From: Elysia marginata
Lineage: Eukaryota; Mollusca; Gastropoda; Plakobranchidae
Direction of reading: 5' to 3'
Assembly: GCA_019649035.1 (NCBI GenBank)
Contig: BMAT01012091.1
Location: 1-29,131, forward strand
Length of the DNA stretch: 29,131 nt
Every line of letters starts with the position of its first letter. Within the stretch, counting starts at the first letter, position 1. A program made the translations under genes and the position numbers. Positions 1-10,621 of the stretch are shown piece after piece. The notes under the pieces are model-generated. The model was not told the DNA's origin. It was given only the letters and a program-made list of their open reading frames with translations, and ran no database searches.

Positions 1-26
1 CTTTTCGCATTTTAGTAGGACCCGCA

Positions 27-241
27 CTTCGAGGGATTCCTGGTGATTCCTAGAGATTCCTATACATGTAGTAATTCCTAGTGATTCAAAGTGATTCCTA
101 GAGTAATTCCGGACTATTCCAAGAGATTCCTAGTGATTCCTAGTAATTTTCAGTGATTCCAAGTGATTCCTAGTGATTCTTAGAAGTTAGAGTAATTGCT
201 AGTGATTTCAAGTGATTCCGAGTGGTTCCTAGTAGTTCCTA
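27..241. repeat. Degenerate ~10-bp minisatellite (AGTGATTCCT-like unit)
   Basis: About twenty imperfect copies of a unit close to AGTGATTCCT run head to tail, with variants such as AGTAATTCC, AGAGATTCC and AGTGGTTCC. The array has no reading frame or other structure. Divergence between units suggests an old array. The unit identity is seen directly; the exact copy number depends on how diverged units are counted. Confidence 0.8.
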
Positions 242-619
242 AAGCGATTGGGCGTTTTTGTTGTACAAAACGTTTCTAACTGCTTTTTATGATGATGGTG
301 TAGTCGAGAATAGTTAAAAACAAAATAAAAAATTCAATAATGCGAATAATGATAATCCTTTCTTTTAAAAAAATAATGAGAGGAAGACTCTAAGACTACA
401 TTTTTGTCAAGCGCCAGATTCTACTCAGTCATAGGCCTACTGGCTTTAAAAAGCAACTTGATGATATTAGGTAAAATAATTCACCATTCTAGGGCCATGC
501 ATCAAAATCTTATAATTTTATAGTTGAATACTTGAATCTTTTTCAAGAATCAATTTTCTTGAATGCTCATTTTATTTTATAATAATTAATACGCCTTTGT
601 TTAGGTCAGAATCATTTTG

Positions 620-648
620 CGGACGTCCGAGAAAGCCATGACGTCATG
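620..648. promoter_or_regulatory. Paired palindromes including a CRE-like TGACGTCA
   Basis: CGGACGTCCG (620-629) is a perfect 10-bp palindrome. Nine bases later CATGACGTCATG (637-648) is a perfect 12-bp palindrome containing TGACGTCA, the consensus CREB/ATF site. They lie about 1.5 kb upstream of the first coding exon of the piggyBac-derived gene. Regulatory function is inference only. Confidence 0.25.
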
Positions 649-1642
649 ACCATACTTCGATAGGTGCATTAAAATTTAAATTTTGTTGTTTTCTGCTGAC
701 TCGAAAAATAAACAAAACTATCGCTGAAATGGTCTTTTATGACGTTAGATCAAGTTAGTTTAGTCTGTAAAACGAATATATAAGATGGAGATCTAGATAT
801 CATCTTAGTAAATCTGCAGATTTAGATTTGCAAACTAATCGCATGTGAAAAGAAAAGACAAAATCTGTGTAGTTCTACTCATCTAGAGTCTAGATTCCTA
901 CATGATAAATATGGATCTAGATCTATGTTTAAATAAATGGTAGATCTAGATAAATGGATATAATTTATAATGAGCAAAGTAATGTACATGTTTAACAGCT
1001 TTTTACATTATTTATTTAAACCCGCAAAAAAATGCGTAGGTCTATTTAAGTAGGCCCTACATTACTAGGAAAATAAATAAATTGATAAATACTTTAACAT
1101 TTAAATGACAAAAACAACAGTTATAGTGCTAAGAATGAATGTGACAATGATAGTTAGCTTCATCATCATTAATAATAGTTTAAATATATAGGCCTATTTT
1201 CCCTGCATTTCACTTGTTTCACTACGTTTCTCCATTACTAGCCTAGCTCTTGGTGAAATATCAAGGAGGATAGGCCTAACTCTCGCTGAAAACTAGCAGG
1301 CTGCAGTAGCATTGAGGCTTGGGCTGGCACCACGCCGCACCAGTAGATTCTACAGTTTACCTGAGCTGGGTTTGCTCGTCAACCTCTTCCCATGGACTAG
1401 TAGGCTAGCAAGTAGTAGTATCGTTTGTAAATTGGTATGTTTTTCGGTGCTTTTTCGTTTGTTCCCACCCCAATACTTTATAAATGGAATCAGGGGTATT
1501 TATTTAAACTTAAAGGGGTACCATTAGCTGGAGATTCTATTTATAATTTTTTTAAAGCTCACATTTAACAAAAGCACTAGGTTACACAACTCAAACTCAA
1601 AGATAACTTAAACAAGGTTTTAAAAGTATCAAAGATTTTTAG

Positions 1643-1668
1643 TTGATCTAGAATCTAGTCTAGATCAA
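1643..1668. repeat. Perfect 10-bp inverted repeat with 6-bp spacer (TCTAGATC type)
   Basis: TTGATCTAGA at 1643-1652 is the exact reverse complement of TCTAGATCAA at 1659-1668, with a 6-base spacer ATCTAG between them. Similar GATCTAGATC strings cluster at 780-960. No protein or RNA role can be assigned. Confidence 0.7.
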
Positions 1669-2182
1669 TTGGGTATTAGAGCTAAAACAAAAGGGGTGCG
1701 TGCAAACGAAAAAGCACCTGTTTTTCCTGTATAATTCATTAGGCCTAATTGATGCTGTAACTAATTTAAGAGGTTAGTTCCCTGTTCACAGTTATCTCAT
1801 CTGGTATGACAAGCCAAGAGTAGGCCTAGATGAGGTGTGAGTTGAAAGCTAGACTCTCCTAGAGACTACTTGAATGATAGTAGATTCTACCTCAGAAGTC
1901 ACTATGACATTATGCTGCCTCTGTGCAGAACACGCTTGCAAGGCCCAGGGCTGCAAAAGTGCTATGCTGCACTGGTAAATTCTTTGTAACATCAAAACTT
2001 CAAAGTCAACATAGTAGAATGGTGCGGAATTGGGGTGAAGGAGACTTCTTTTGTAATTAATTTTGTTTCAGTTTTATTATCTCACTCCAAGTAGTGTACA
2101 CTACAAAACAAAGAAGATTCAATTTAATACCTTTTTTCTAATTGGGTCTGTTTCTCTGTCTGTTCTAGTGTTGAAAGTCAAG

Positions 2183-2304
2183 ATGGAATCGGAATTAAGC
2201 AACAAGGCAACCCCTTTAGAGTCAGACTCAGAGTCGGATTTCAACTCAGCATCAGAGTTTGAGGACAGTGATGATGATTTAATGCCAAAGCAATGGCGTG
2301 AACG
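2183..2304 (+). CDS. piggyBac-derived gene, coding exon 1 (acidic N-terminus)
   Basis: The ATG at 2183 sits in a good initiation context (AAGATGG). It is chosen over the longer open frame because a likely splice acceptor (TTCTAG) ends at 2168. The exon encodes about 40 residues rich in Ser, Glu and Asp, ending MPKQWRE. The donor is GTAGAG at 2305, and the exon ends two bases into a codon. Confidence 0.65.
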
Positions 2305-4087
2305 GTAGAGAATGACTATTAGAAACATTTTATGGTTTTTTTTTATATCAAACTTACAAGTCATTTACTGTTTCTAAGCTGAGTCAAATGGTTGGTCCAT
2401 TTTGTTGCTGACCAACATTAGACATGAAAATCAAAATGTAAAATTTAAGGATTTATGAGCTCTGGACAACCCTTGATGACAACAAATTGTCTAATCTTTT
2501 GAATGAAACGGCATAAATTACCTGGCTAATCTGAATTATTTTTAAAATGTGTGTGTGTGTGAGGCTAAGTAGTAGGTTCATTTCATTATCAATTGAATTA
2601 TTTGACAATACAATCAAAATATTTTTTTTTAATTTGGAATAAGATTAAAATGCAAATTGTTGTTCCTGTTGGCAAAGTCCTTATTTGAAGTCAATTGCTT
2701 GCAGGCAAGAACCATAATTTAGTGCTCAATTTCATTCCCAATAAAGATGTTTTAAAAGAATTTATAATGCTCTCTCAATACTGTAATATATTGAATGCAC
2801 TATTGTGCAGACCATAAAGCAGTATAGATAATTTAAGGTTAAAGTAATCAGAAAAAAAATAATGATTTTTGTAGAAAGCCCAGTCAAAGACTGTACAGTC
2901 TCTATACTACTTATTAGTGATTGCTTCTAATTTTGTGCTTCCTGGGGATTTTTTAGATTGGTGCATGCTGGAAATCAACTATGGTAATACATTCTCCCGT
3001 TCTATGCCATATGAAAAATTATATATGCTTAGGGGTAAAATAGATATAAATATTGCCTGGTTCTTAAATTAACCATGAAAAGATGTTCCAATCTTCTTGA
3101 TATATAGAACAATAATTAATATTGAAGTTTGGATGTGTTCTTAGGTCTAAAATGCTTTATATATATCAAGGATGGCAAATTTCAGGGTTTTTTTTCAGTT
3201 TATTTCAGGGTTTTTCATCCATTTATTGTTTATTACACAACATATGTCGATGTCATTTTTTAATACCATAGATAATATGCAATGCTATGCTCATTTCCAG
3301 GTGGTTTTATTTTTCAAAACCATTTGATACCCTTATGTAGTGTGCCTACTACATTGTTTGTACCCCTTAACAATTGTTTCCAGGCATGGATGCCAGAAAT
3401 CCAGTTTTAATGGAAATTAATTTTAAAACTGGCTTACAAAATAATAAAGCGAGATTTACAGTATCTATTATTAGTTTGGGAAAATCTCAGTAGGTGAGGC
3501 CTCCGAGTTGAAGTATAGTTTTATGTACATTTTCTAGCTAAGGCAGTCCAAATAAAAAGCAAATCCATCAGCATTCACCAGAGGAATAGAGATGGGAGAT
3601 AGGAATGAGAAAAATCATTCTGGAATTATTTCCCTTCTCGCCTTATTGGCTATAGATATGTATATGATACCGTAATCAATTGTTCATACGGGTACTCTCT
3701 TTTTTGTCACAAAACTTTTCTTTATTTTGGTTTAAAAGGATGCTAAATTTACTTTTACATTATGCTCAATGTAGAGAGAGTTGTTTATTAACTAATCCTG
3801 AACCAAGGATGAAAATGAATTTTATTGATAGGGGAATAAGTAAGGCTTGCTGTATATCAGACCAAGACTAAAGCAGCCAGGTGGCAAGTGAATCGTGTGC
3901 TACAATCTTAAAGTCAAACTCTTAGGTTTTAATATGAGGAAACAAAGAGGTTGTGAAAAGAAGTTTGTAACCATTACAGCATATTAATTGGGTTTATCAT
4001 CTTTGAAATTTAGAGGTCCCCAAAAAATTGCCTTTCTCAATATCTTCTTGCTGGGTTTCTCATATCTCTTTGCTTGTTATTACCAAG
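2305..4087. other. Intron 1, left part; no gene seen
   Basis: AT-rich intronic sequence up to the LINE insertion. It holds a short TG run near 2550, poly-T tracts and scattered short frames, including one at 3680 with no recognisable product. No RNA gene or regulatory element could be supported. Confidence 0.55.
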
Positions 4088-5833
4088 TTAATTAATAATA
4101 ATGTAGATTATTTATAAAGTGCTTTCCCCAAAAACATTTAGCTCAAAGCGCTATTGCATATTAAAAACTCATTCATACAATACCACTATTGCAAAGAAAG
4201 TTTAACATAAAAATAATAATGTACATTATTTGCACACACACACACACACCCACACATGCATGATCTAGGACGTTTACCCTATTCCCAAACAGCCTATTGA
4301 AGAAACATGTGCGTTTTTAATTGTTTTTTAAAAGCATCCTCTAATCCTATATCTCTGAGGTCTTGGGGTAAGTTGTACCATAACTTAGGGGCTGCAACGC
4401 TGAATGACCTACTGCCATATTTCTTCTTTTTGAATATTTTTTCTTTTAAAAGTCTTCTCACTTGAGCGTAGACACCTCGATGGAATGTATAGTGGCACAA
4501 GATCTGAAATATACCTAGGGGCAGTGCCTTGAATACATTTAAAACATAAAACTGAAGCTTTTTAACGGGTAACCAATGCAGATGTTTTAAAATAGGTGTT
4601 ATGGGATCTATCTTTCTTTTACGTGTGACTATTCTGGCAGCATTGTTTTGGCATCTCTGCAACTTATCGATGGCCTCATTTGACACGTTCAGATAAAGGG
4701 AATTGCAATAATCAAGTCTGGACAGTATAAAAGATGAGGCAAGGGTCTTTTTGGAAATTTCATCAAGGTATTTTGCCATTGCACCTAGCCTGCGCAAATT
4801 TAGATATATCAGTTTACAAACATTGTTAATTTGGGGTTCCATTGATAAGTTATGATCGAAAAACACACCAAGATTTTTAGCTTTTGTTTGGAGGGGTATA
4901 GAATCATGCCCAATACTTATGTCCCAAAGCCATGTCTTTCAGTACATGTTTTACATAAAAAAGCACAAGCTCTGTTTTTTCACTGTTAAGCTGAAGTTTG
5001 TTTATAACCATCCAATTCTTAACATCAGTAATACATGTTTCAAACGTTTTAACCGAAGGCTGAAAATCAGATGACAGAACTGAACTGTAAAGCTGTGTAT
5101 CATCAGCGTACATGTGATACTTGAGTCTATGAGATTCTATAAGTGAACTAAGGGGTTTTGTGTACAATGTAAATAATATTGGCCTCAATACAGAGCCTTG
5201 AGGGACCCCAAATTTCAATTTAAAACAAGCAGATGTTTTACCACTGACAACAACACACTGAGTTCGGTCACTGAGATAATAGTCAAACCATTTCAAGACA
5301 ATTCCATAGATACCATAGGTGTGACAGCCTGTCTAAAAGAATGGTTTGATCAATGGTGTCAAAGGCTGCACTAAGATCTAATAGAGCAACAATTGAAACC
5401 TTGTCATCATCTGCGGCAGTTAAAAGATCATTAAATATTTTCAACAGAGCTGTCTCAGTATTATGATTTGCTTTACAGGTCGATTGATGGACATCGAAAA
5501 GTCTATTTGTTTCTAAATGCGCTTTGAGTTGTTTCATTACAACTTTTTCCAACATTTTAGATGTAAAAGGCAGGTTTGAAATTGGCCTGTAATTTTTTAA
5601 TTCATCAGGACAGAGGGTTGATTTTTTTAACAATGGTCTGATGACAGCATGTTTAAAAGAGTTTGGCACAATACCAGAAGTTAGGGAATCATTGATGATT
5701 TTTGTGATAACACTACTCAAATGGTCAAGATGTTTTAGTAATACAGTTGTTGGCAATGGATCGAGGTCACATGATTTTGGAGATGAGGATGTTATCAAGT
5801 CTTTAACTTCTGTTTGATTGACATTGTGTTTTT
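4088..5833 (-). mobile_element. 5'-truncated L2/CR1-like non-LTR retrotransposon (LINE)
   Basis: On the minus strand a reverse transcriptase is followed by a C-terminal region and a 3' tail. The tail reads GGGAAAGCACTTTATAAATAA then TTATTATTA, the kind of 3' end seen in L2-type elements. The element lacks its endonuclease and the start of the RT, as expected of an incomplete reverse transcript. Possible target-site duplications flank it: GTTATTACCAAG at 4076 and GTAATTACCGAA at 5834 (9 of 12 bases match). It lies antisense inside intron 1 of the piggyBac-derived gene. The clade (L2 versus CR1) is inferred from motif style. Confidence 0.85.
4294..5833 (-). pseudogene. LINE reverse transcriptase ORF, broken by two frameshifts
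   Basis: Three consecutive minus-strand frames cover one RT protein: about 5283-5833, 4904-5296 and 4294-4920. Recognisable parts in order are the LKNYRPIS block, the STETALL block, LLDLSAAFDTID (first catalytic Asp), the GVPQGSVL block with Gly to Arg just after it, the YADD catalytic motif near 5105, and the C-terminal SRLDYCNSL, LHWLPV and RSFSVAAPKLWN-like blocks typical of this LINE group. Frameshifts lie near 5310 and 4920. The product would be inactive. Confidence 0.9.
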
Positions 5834-5845
5834 GTAATTACCGAA

Positions 5846-6112
5846 ATATATTGTAAGGTCCAAGAGGACCAAAAGTCTTGAAATCTCACTTTTTAGCAAT
5901 AGTTATGTTACTCACACTGGTGTAAAGTTAAGTAAACTATGTTTAAAAATGAGAAAACTTGGCAATGGGTGTGAAATAATTCTCACTGTACCAGCAAACG
6001 GTACCCCCAAAAAGGCTATGAATTTCATGTACATGTAATTTCTACTTGCTTTTTTTTTCATCATCTTTGCAACAGTATGATTGAATTAACAAAGTCAACG
6101 TTTTGTTTTTAG
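5846..6112. other. Intron 1, right part; splice acceptor at its end
   Basis: Sequence between the LINE and exon 2. It ends in a pyrimidine-rich tract followed by TTTTAG, the acceptor for exon 2. A small perfect hairpin, GGTCC-AAGA-GGACC, is present near 5858. Nothing else is recognised. Confidence 0.55.
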
Positions 6113-6231
6113 TTGCAGACCAAAGAAGCTTACCTATAAAAGTATGGATGTGAATAACAGTCATGGTCAGTTTTTAAAGATACAGCTTCATCCCAAGGAA
6201 ATAGATCAGCTAGATGTTCCTGTTTCTCCAG
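6113..6231 (+). CDS. piggyBac-derived gene, coding exon 2
   Basis: A 119-base exon with acceptor AG at 6111-6112 and donor GTATGG at 6232. In the frame set by exon 1 it is open throughout and encodes about 40 residues rich in Lys and Asp, ending near DVPVSP. The other two frames contain stops. Phases match on both sides. It corresponds to the linker between the acidic N-terminus and the first helical domain of piggyBac proteins. Confidence 0.6.
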
Positions 6232-7812
6232 GTATGGAAATAATTGTATCCCTTTTCCTTTTCTTTTTAAATTTCAGTTTCTAATTCTCTTCAGAAGTTG
6301 TGAAGGTGAAGGCATTATAGTGTTGTGATTAGCAGAATCGTTTGAGGCATAATCTTTTGAGCCTATTTCTACCCTACAGAAGCTTGTTTCCACAGAGGCA
6401 AATTAAAAAATTTTGTGTAGAGTTACTGAATTTTTGGTTAGTTTCCTGTCTTTCTCTTTAGCTCTAAAATATGACTGTTTTCAAAATAAGAACTCTCAGC
6501 CTGATTGCAATCTCAAATTTTAGTATTATGTTTTTCAGGCTATGATACTTAACTCGATACCTAGATGTAACGTCATGAATAGAATACCAAATGTATCTCT
6601 TATCAATAACGAAGCTTATCTGTGCAAAATTAGTCTAGCTGGTAACTGTTGATTTTTTAACATCAGGGCAAAGCCTTCTCTGATAAAGAGTATTAATATG
6701 TTCCTGTTTTTTTTGTTTTGGAAGGGTAGGCCTATATCATATTGAGTGATCTTGAAAATGAAGCGTAAGGTCTCATTCTCTTATACTTATAGAATAGAGT
6801 CATCCTGAACCAGCCATCTTTATACTTTTTGTCTAGTTCAGGTATAACAAAGCCTCAGTATGTATTATTTTTAGGTGAAATTCCACTTCCATTTTCCTTT
6901 CTCATGCGGTAAAACTTGGTGATATACAAATACTAGCAAGAATCTGTGGGTTTTTTTTTTCAAGATGTGAGTTTTAAAGAGTATTTTATCAGAAGCGGGT
7001 AAAAAATTGCCACATTATATAGCATAGGCCAGTAAAAAAAAAACTAACCAGTTGGCATATGAAACCGCTTCTGCACTGATTGAGTCCCATGGCTCGACTG
7101 TCAACAGTAGAGTCCCGAGAGCTGCTGCCACTGGCTCGGTCAAAATTATATCTAAGGGCTAGGCATAAATTATCATAATCTTTATTGAATCACAAACAAC
7201 TTGATACATAACATGATGGCCATTGAATAATTTAGCTGCAAAGAACTCTAAAAACAAAACTAGCATTGCTTAGTAAAATGAATTCAAAACTGAGGAGTAG
7301 TACACTGTACAGTATCAGTTAAGGTCCCCTAAGATGCTTTAACAAGCATGGAGAGTTTAGAGACAAGAAAAAGTGATTTGTAAACACAGCACCATTGAGA
7401 TGATTGTATGAGGAGTGGTTTTTAGCACTTTCCCAATCTTTTCATGTTGGGTTATATAAAGCTCTGTTTTATTGATTATTACAAATGTAGCTGATTTGGG
7501 TTCAGGTAATTTCAAAAAAAAAAATTATTGGGCTCAAATAGATTCAGAAAATATAAATAAACATAAATAAATATGTTTAGAGTCCTCCACCGCCGAAGCC
7601 AGTCTCATGAGTTTACATATATATAGGTTTCATAGGTTCTGATTTCATTGTTATTGTGCCTCAGAGTATCGTCAAAACCATCTGCAAACAGCTAAAACCA
7701 CTTAGGCACTACAGAATGTTTGCATGCGACGCTTGTAGAGTTAATAAACCTATGAATGAAGCATTGTTAATGTTACATTATTTTTAACCGTGTGTATCGA
7801 CTGTATCAACAG
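6232..7812. other. Intron 2 of the piggyBac-derived gene; no gene seen
   Basis: A 1,581-base intron. It contains homopolymer runs and no open frame of interest. It ends with TATCAACAG, the acceptor for exon 3. Confidence 0.55.
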
Positions 7813-8762
7813 GTGTTCTTTTCAAGATGTTTTTCACACCAGAACTTGTCGCTTCCATTTGCGATCTGACCAATGAAAATGTTGAGATCCAGAGGCAGGA
7901 AAAACCAAGCTTGTACAAGGACTGGGTTCCTCTAAATTAAGAGGAATTCTTCAAATTTGTAGCTGTGCTTTTATTTATGACTTACACCAGAGTTCCTAAA
8001 ATCTCCTTTTATTGGTCAAGAGATCCATGTATTCGCAATCTTTTTGTACCAAAGGTCATGACAAAATCAAGATATGAGCAGATACAAGCCTTTTTTAAAT
8101 TATCTAACGTTAGTGAAGAGAGGAAACAAGCAGATTTTGCTGAAGTAGACACATTATATCAGTCTATCAGGGGAAAATGTATTAACATGTGGGAACCTGA
8201 ACCAGAAAGCGACCAAGAGACTCTTCATCTGGATGAAGTGAAAGATGCGGTGGACTTTATGTGGGAGGGTTTAGATGATATAGGAGACGGAAAAAGCAAA
8301 CGCAAGAAAGTAAAGATTGAAAAGACTAAAAAGGGTCAACTTTTGCTGAAAGGATTTGGAGCCATACATGATGTTCAATGGAAGGACAGAAAGCCAGCCG
8401 CTGCATTGATGCTGATGCATAAAGACTTAAAGCATGGTGTGTTGAAATTCTTTCGGTACAAAATCGTTGATAAAAATTCTGAAGCAGGCGCTTTCGGGCT
8501 TTCAGAGCAGTTTGGTTCATGGCTTGCTTACATGATGGTGGGAGAAAATGATGTGTTAATCAGTACTACAAAATCATGGAAGGCTGTCTTCTACCACCTG
8601 ATAGACGTTGCATGGTTGAGTTCATATCTCATGTTTGAGCAGTACAGGACCGAATCAGAGCAAGCTTCCAAACCTCATATGAAAAAAAAGAGCAGCTTTG
8701 ACGCTGTCAGTTTTATGACAGATTTGATGATAGAGCTTGCAGCTCTTCCCAGTGCTAAGTAA
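7813..8762 (+). pseudogene. piggyBac-derived gene, exon 3 (DDE_Tnp_1_7 remnant)
   Basis: Open in frame from 7813 to a TAA at 7938, then open again from 7941 to the terminal TAA at 8760. Before the stop: the FFTPELVASI helix and a KDW motif. After it: EEFFKFVAVLL, the YWSRD motif, KSRYEQI, then an acidic stretch (about 8190-8290) and a Lys-rich stretch (8292-8335) where the DDE core should be. These are followed by the DVQWKDRKP strand and the SWKAVFYHLIDVAW C-terminal helix. A full-length transposase would have several hundred more bases in the middle. Confidence 0.8.
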
Positions 8763-9954
8763 GAGATAAAAAGATTTTCGCTATGGGGAGGTTTTGCTTG
8801 ATGCGAACTAGTCTCTGAAAACATGGGGTTTTTTTTTACATTCATTAAGAAAAAAAAAGTGAGAATAACAAATTTTTTGTGAGAGTGTTAGCAATATTTT
8901 TGTTATAGCTAACTCTGAGAGAAAATGTTTGACTGAAGGCCACAGAAAATAATACAGGCAAGTATTTATGTACTTGGTATACCAATAATACATGTATTGT
9001 AGTTATTATCTCCACCTTCTTTTTCAACTCATGTAAATGTATAAACTACCAAAAGACTTACATTCCATTGTATTTTTTTTTCTGGAGGGCGAGGACATTT
9101 GAAGAAACTGTTGTCCTCTATTTTCATTTTTTGAAAAATTTCCATATGTGTAAATAAGTTGTTTACCTTTTTATTGCCTGTTTAAAATAATTTAAAGGAT
9201 CAAAGTTCTACAACCTATCCCCTGACAGTGACAGAGATGGGCATTCTCAGGGTTTATCCTGAATCCAGGATTTTTTTCCATTTTGAATAAGAAAGCTCTT
9301 GAACGGGATATACACTGCTTATCGTTTATTCTAGTAAATTCTGTATGGAAAAGCAGATCTTACTGCTGTATTGAGTTTTCTTGTACTGTTTATGTGAATT
9401 GCATAGCAAACTTTGAATTTAATAATAGCTTGAGCAATGTTTTATATTGTTATGTAATGCATGCCCTGACCTTAGGATTTTTTTTTGCACAAGTAGTGCC
9501 CACCCCTGCCCTGATATCACACAATTGTTTTGTTTGCAAAAAAAATTATTTTTTTTTGTTTTTTTTTTTGCCCTGTGCTTCCTATTCTTTTTTTTTACCC
9601 GGATTGATTAGTAATTTTGTTAGTTCATGCGAAGAGATAAAGTACATTGAATTTGAAGCAATACGTACATATTATATATAAATCTTAGTAAATTTTTGTA
9701 TGTTGTAATCAGGTAAGTATAATATAGAGAGGTTAGCGGACAATATTAGTATTTCTAAACCCTCCGCTCCAATGAGTCGCGAGGGAGCACTTCCCCATTC
9801 CCAGTCCATATGGGACTGTCCAGTGTCACCGCGGGGCCAGAAATTGTAAGCGCAGTCTCGTGCTATGGTGACTTTGTTAGTTGTTAATTTCCTATTGCTA
9901 TTCTATAGCGAAGAGAGAAAAAGAGACGGCGTAGGATAATGGGTGAGGAGCCAA

Positions 9955-10020
9955 CGTGAGAGAGAGAGAGAGAGCGAGAGAAAGGTAGAGACAGAGAGAG
10001 AAAGATAGAAAAAGAGAAGC
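9955..10020. repeat. AG-rich microsatellite
   Basis: A GAGAGA-type tract with interruptions (AGCGAG, AAAG, ATAG). Confidence 0.8.
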
Positions 10021-10488
10021 TGTGCGTGTGTGAGAAAACTGACGGACACAAAAGGTGCCAGAGTATCTTGGTTAGACATCTGTAGATACTATAGGTCTGA
10101 GGTTGAAACTCTCTGAATGAGTCTATTCATGTGGTATATCAAAAATGGTAAAAGATGAAGCTGGCAGTTGAACATTTCATAATGACCAGCCGATACCTTC
10201 CTCTTTTGTTTTCCCTCAGTTTGTTTCGCCTTTAAGGCCGCTGATAAATATACATATTGGGCTGAGACCGGGGACCCCACCTTGCTATCGGACCTATTTA
10301 TTTTAAGTCGAAGTGAGAGAGGCAAGGGGTCCACTGTGGTCTCACGACACCATCTCTGACATCTCCAGTGCCAGGATTGTTTAGTCAGCGTCATATTATT
10401 TGGTGGGTTTTTTTCTGAGGTGATCGGTTTTGGTATAGCAAAAAAAAAAAAAAAAAAATTATTAATCTGATATATATATGTACAGTAG

Positions 10489-10560
10489 ACTTTGCATCCA
10501 ACAACCCTGGATTCAGCGAACCCTTGCATTCATATAACTGAAATAAAGTCCCAGTTTTTA
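10489..10560. mobile_element. Possible pogo/Tigger-like element end
   Basis: ACAGTAGACTTTGCATCCAA followed by AACCCTGGATTCAGCGAACC resembles the terminal repeats of pogo/Tigger-like DNA transposons, which commonly read CAGT...GAACCC...GAACC. No matching opposite end was found nearby. The call is weak. Confidence 0.25.
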
Positions 10561-10621
10561 ATTTCTCCTCTTCCTTTTTTACAAATTTTTCTTGTACATA
10601 ACAAACTATGCCTTGCTTTGC

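Larger units (their letters stand above)
242..2168. other. 5' flank of the piggyBac-derived gene; no gene seen
   Basis: There is no convincing coding region. The stretch is dense in short palindromes: five TAGGCCTA copies (432, 1189, 1271, 1740, 1821), many TCTAGA-type sites between 780 and 960, a spaced palindrome at 1643-1668, and CRE-like palindromes at 620-648. A pyrimidine-rich tract ending in TTCTAG at 2168 looks like a splice acceptor just upstream of the first coding ATG, so a non-coding 5' exon may lie in this region. The 216-base open frame at 1312 has no recognisable product. Confidence 0.5.
2183..8762 (+). pseudogene. piggyBac transposase-derived gene, three exons, catalytic core lost, one in-frame stop
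   Basis: Three exons (2183-2304, 6113-6231, 7813-8762) join with matching phases: two bases plus one across intron 1, one base plus two across intron 2. The N-terminus is acidic (runs of S, E and D), as in piggyBac transposases. Exon 3 opens with the family's FFTPEL-like segment, followed by the P-x-x-S-x-YWSRD motif, an M-x-x-x-RYEQI helix region, a W-x-D-R-K-P strand near 8380-8400 and a C-terminal SWKAVFYHLIDVAW helix. This matches the order in the DDE_Tnp_1_7 family. The segment that should carry the first two catalytic aspartates is absent, the third (MGGVD-like) site is degenerate, no C-terminal Cys-rich finger is seen, and TAA at 7938-7940 interrupts exon 3. Best read as a decayed or domesticated remnant. 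The host-like introns are unusual for a recent transposon. Confidence 0.75.
8763..10621. other. Downstream of the piggyBac-derived gene; unassigned
   Basis: AT-rich to about 9700, with long poly-T runs near 9550 and a small hairpin ATCCTG-AATC-CAGGAT near 9258. From about 9740 to 10440 base composition rises in GC. This part contains an AG-rich microsatellite (9955-10020) and ends in an 18-20 base A run at 10440, which could be the tail of an unidentified retrocopy on the + strand. The open frame at 9283 is a low-complexity reading through poly-T and is not called. Confidence 0.45.

Noticed and set aside
1312-1527. 71-residue + strand frame
   Set aside because: No recognisable protein; at most part of a non-coding upstream exon.
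2119-2364. Minus-strand frame opposite exon 1
   Set aside because: It is the antisense shadow of the acidic exon, whose GAG/TCA codons read open on both strands.
9283-9681. 132-residue + strand frame
   Set aside because: Its Phe-rich content comes from poly-T tracts; there is no ATG in a good context and no family resemblance.
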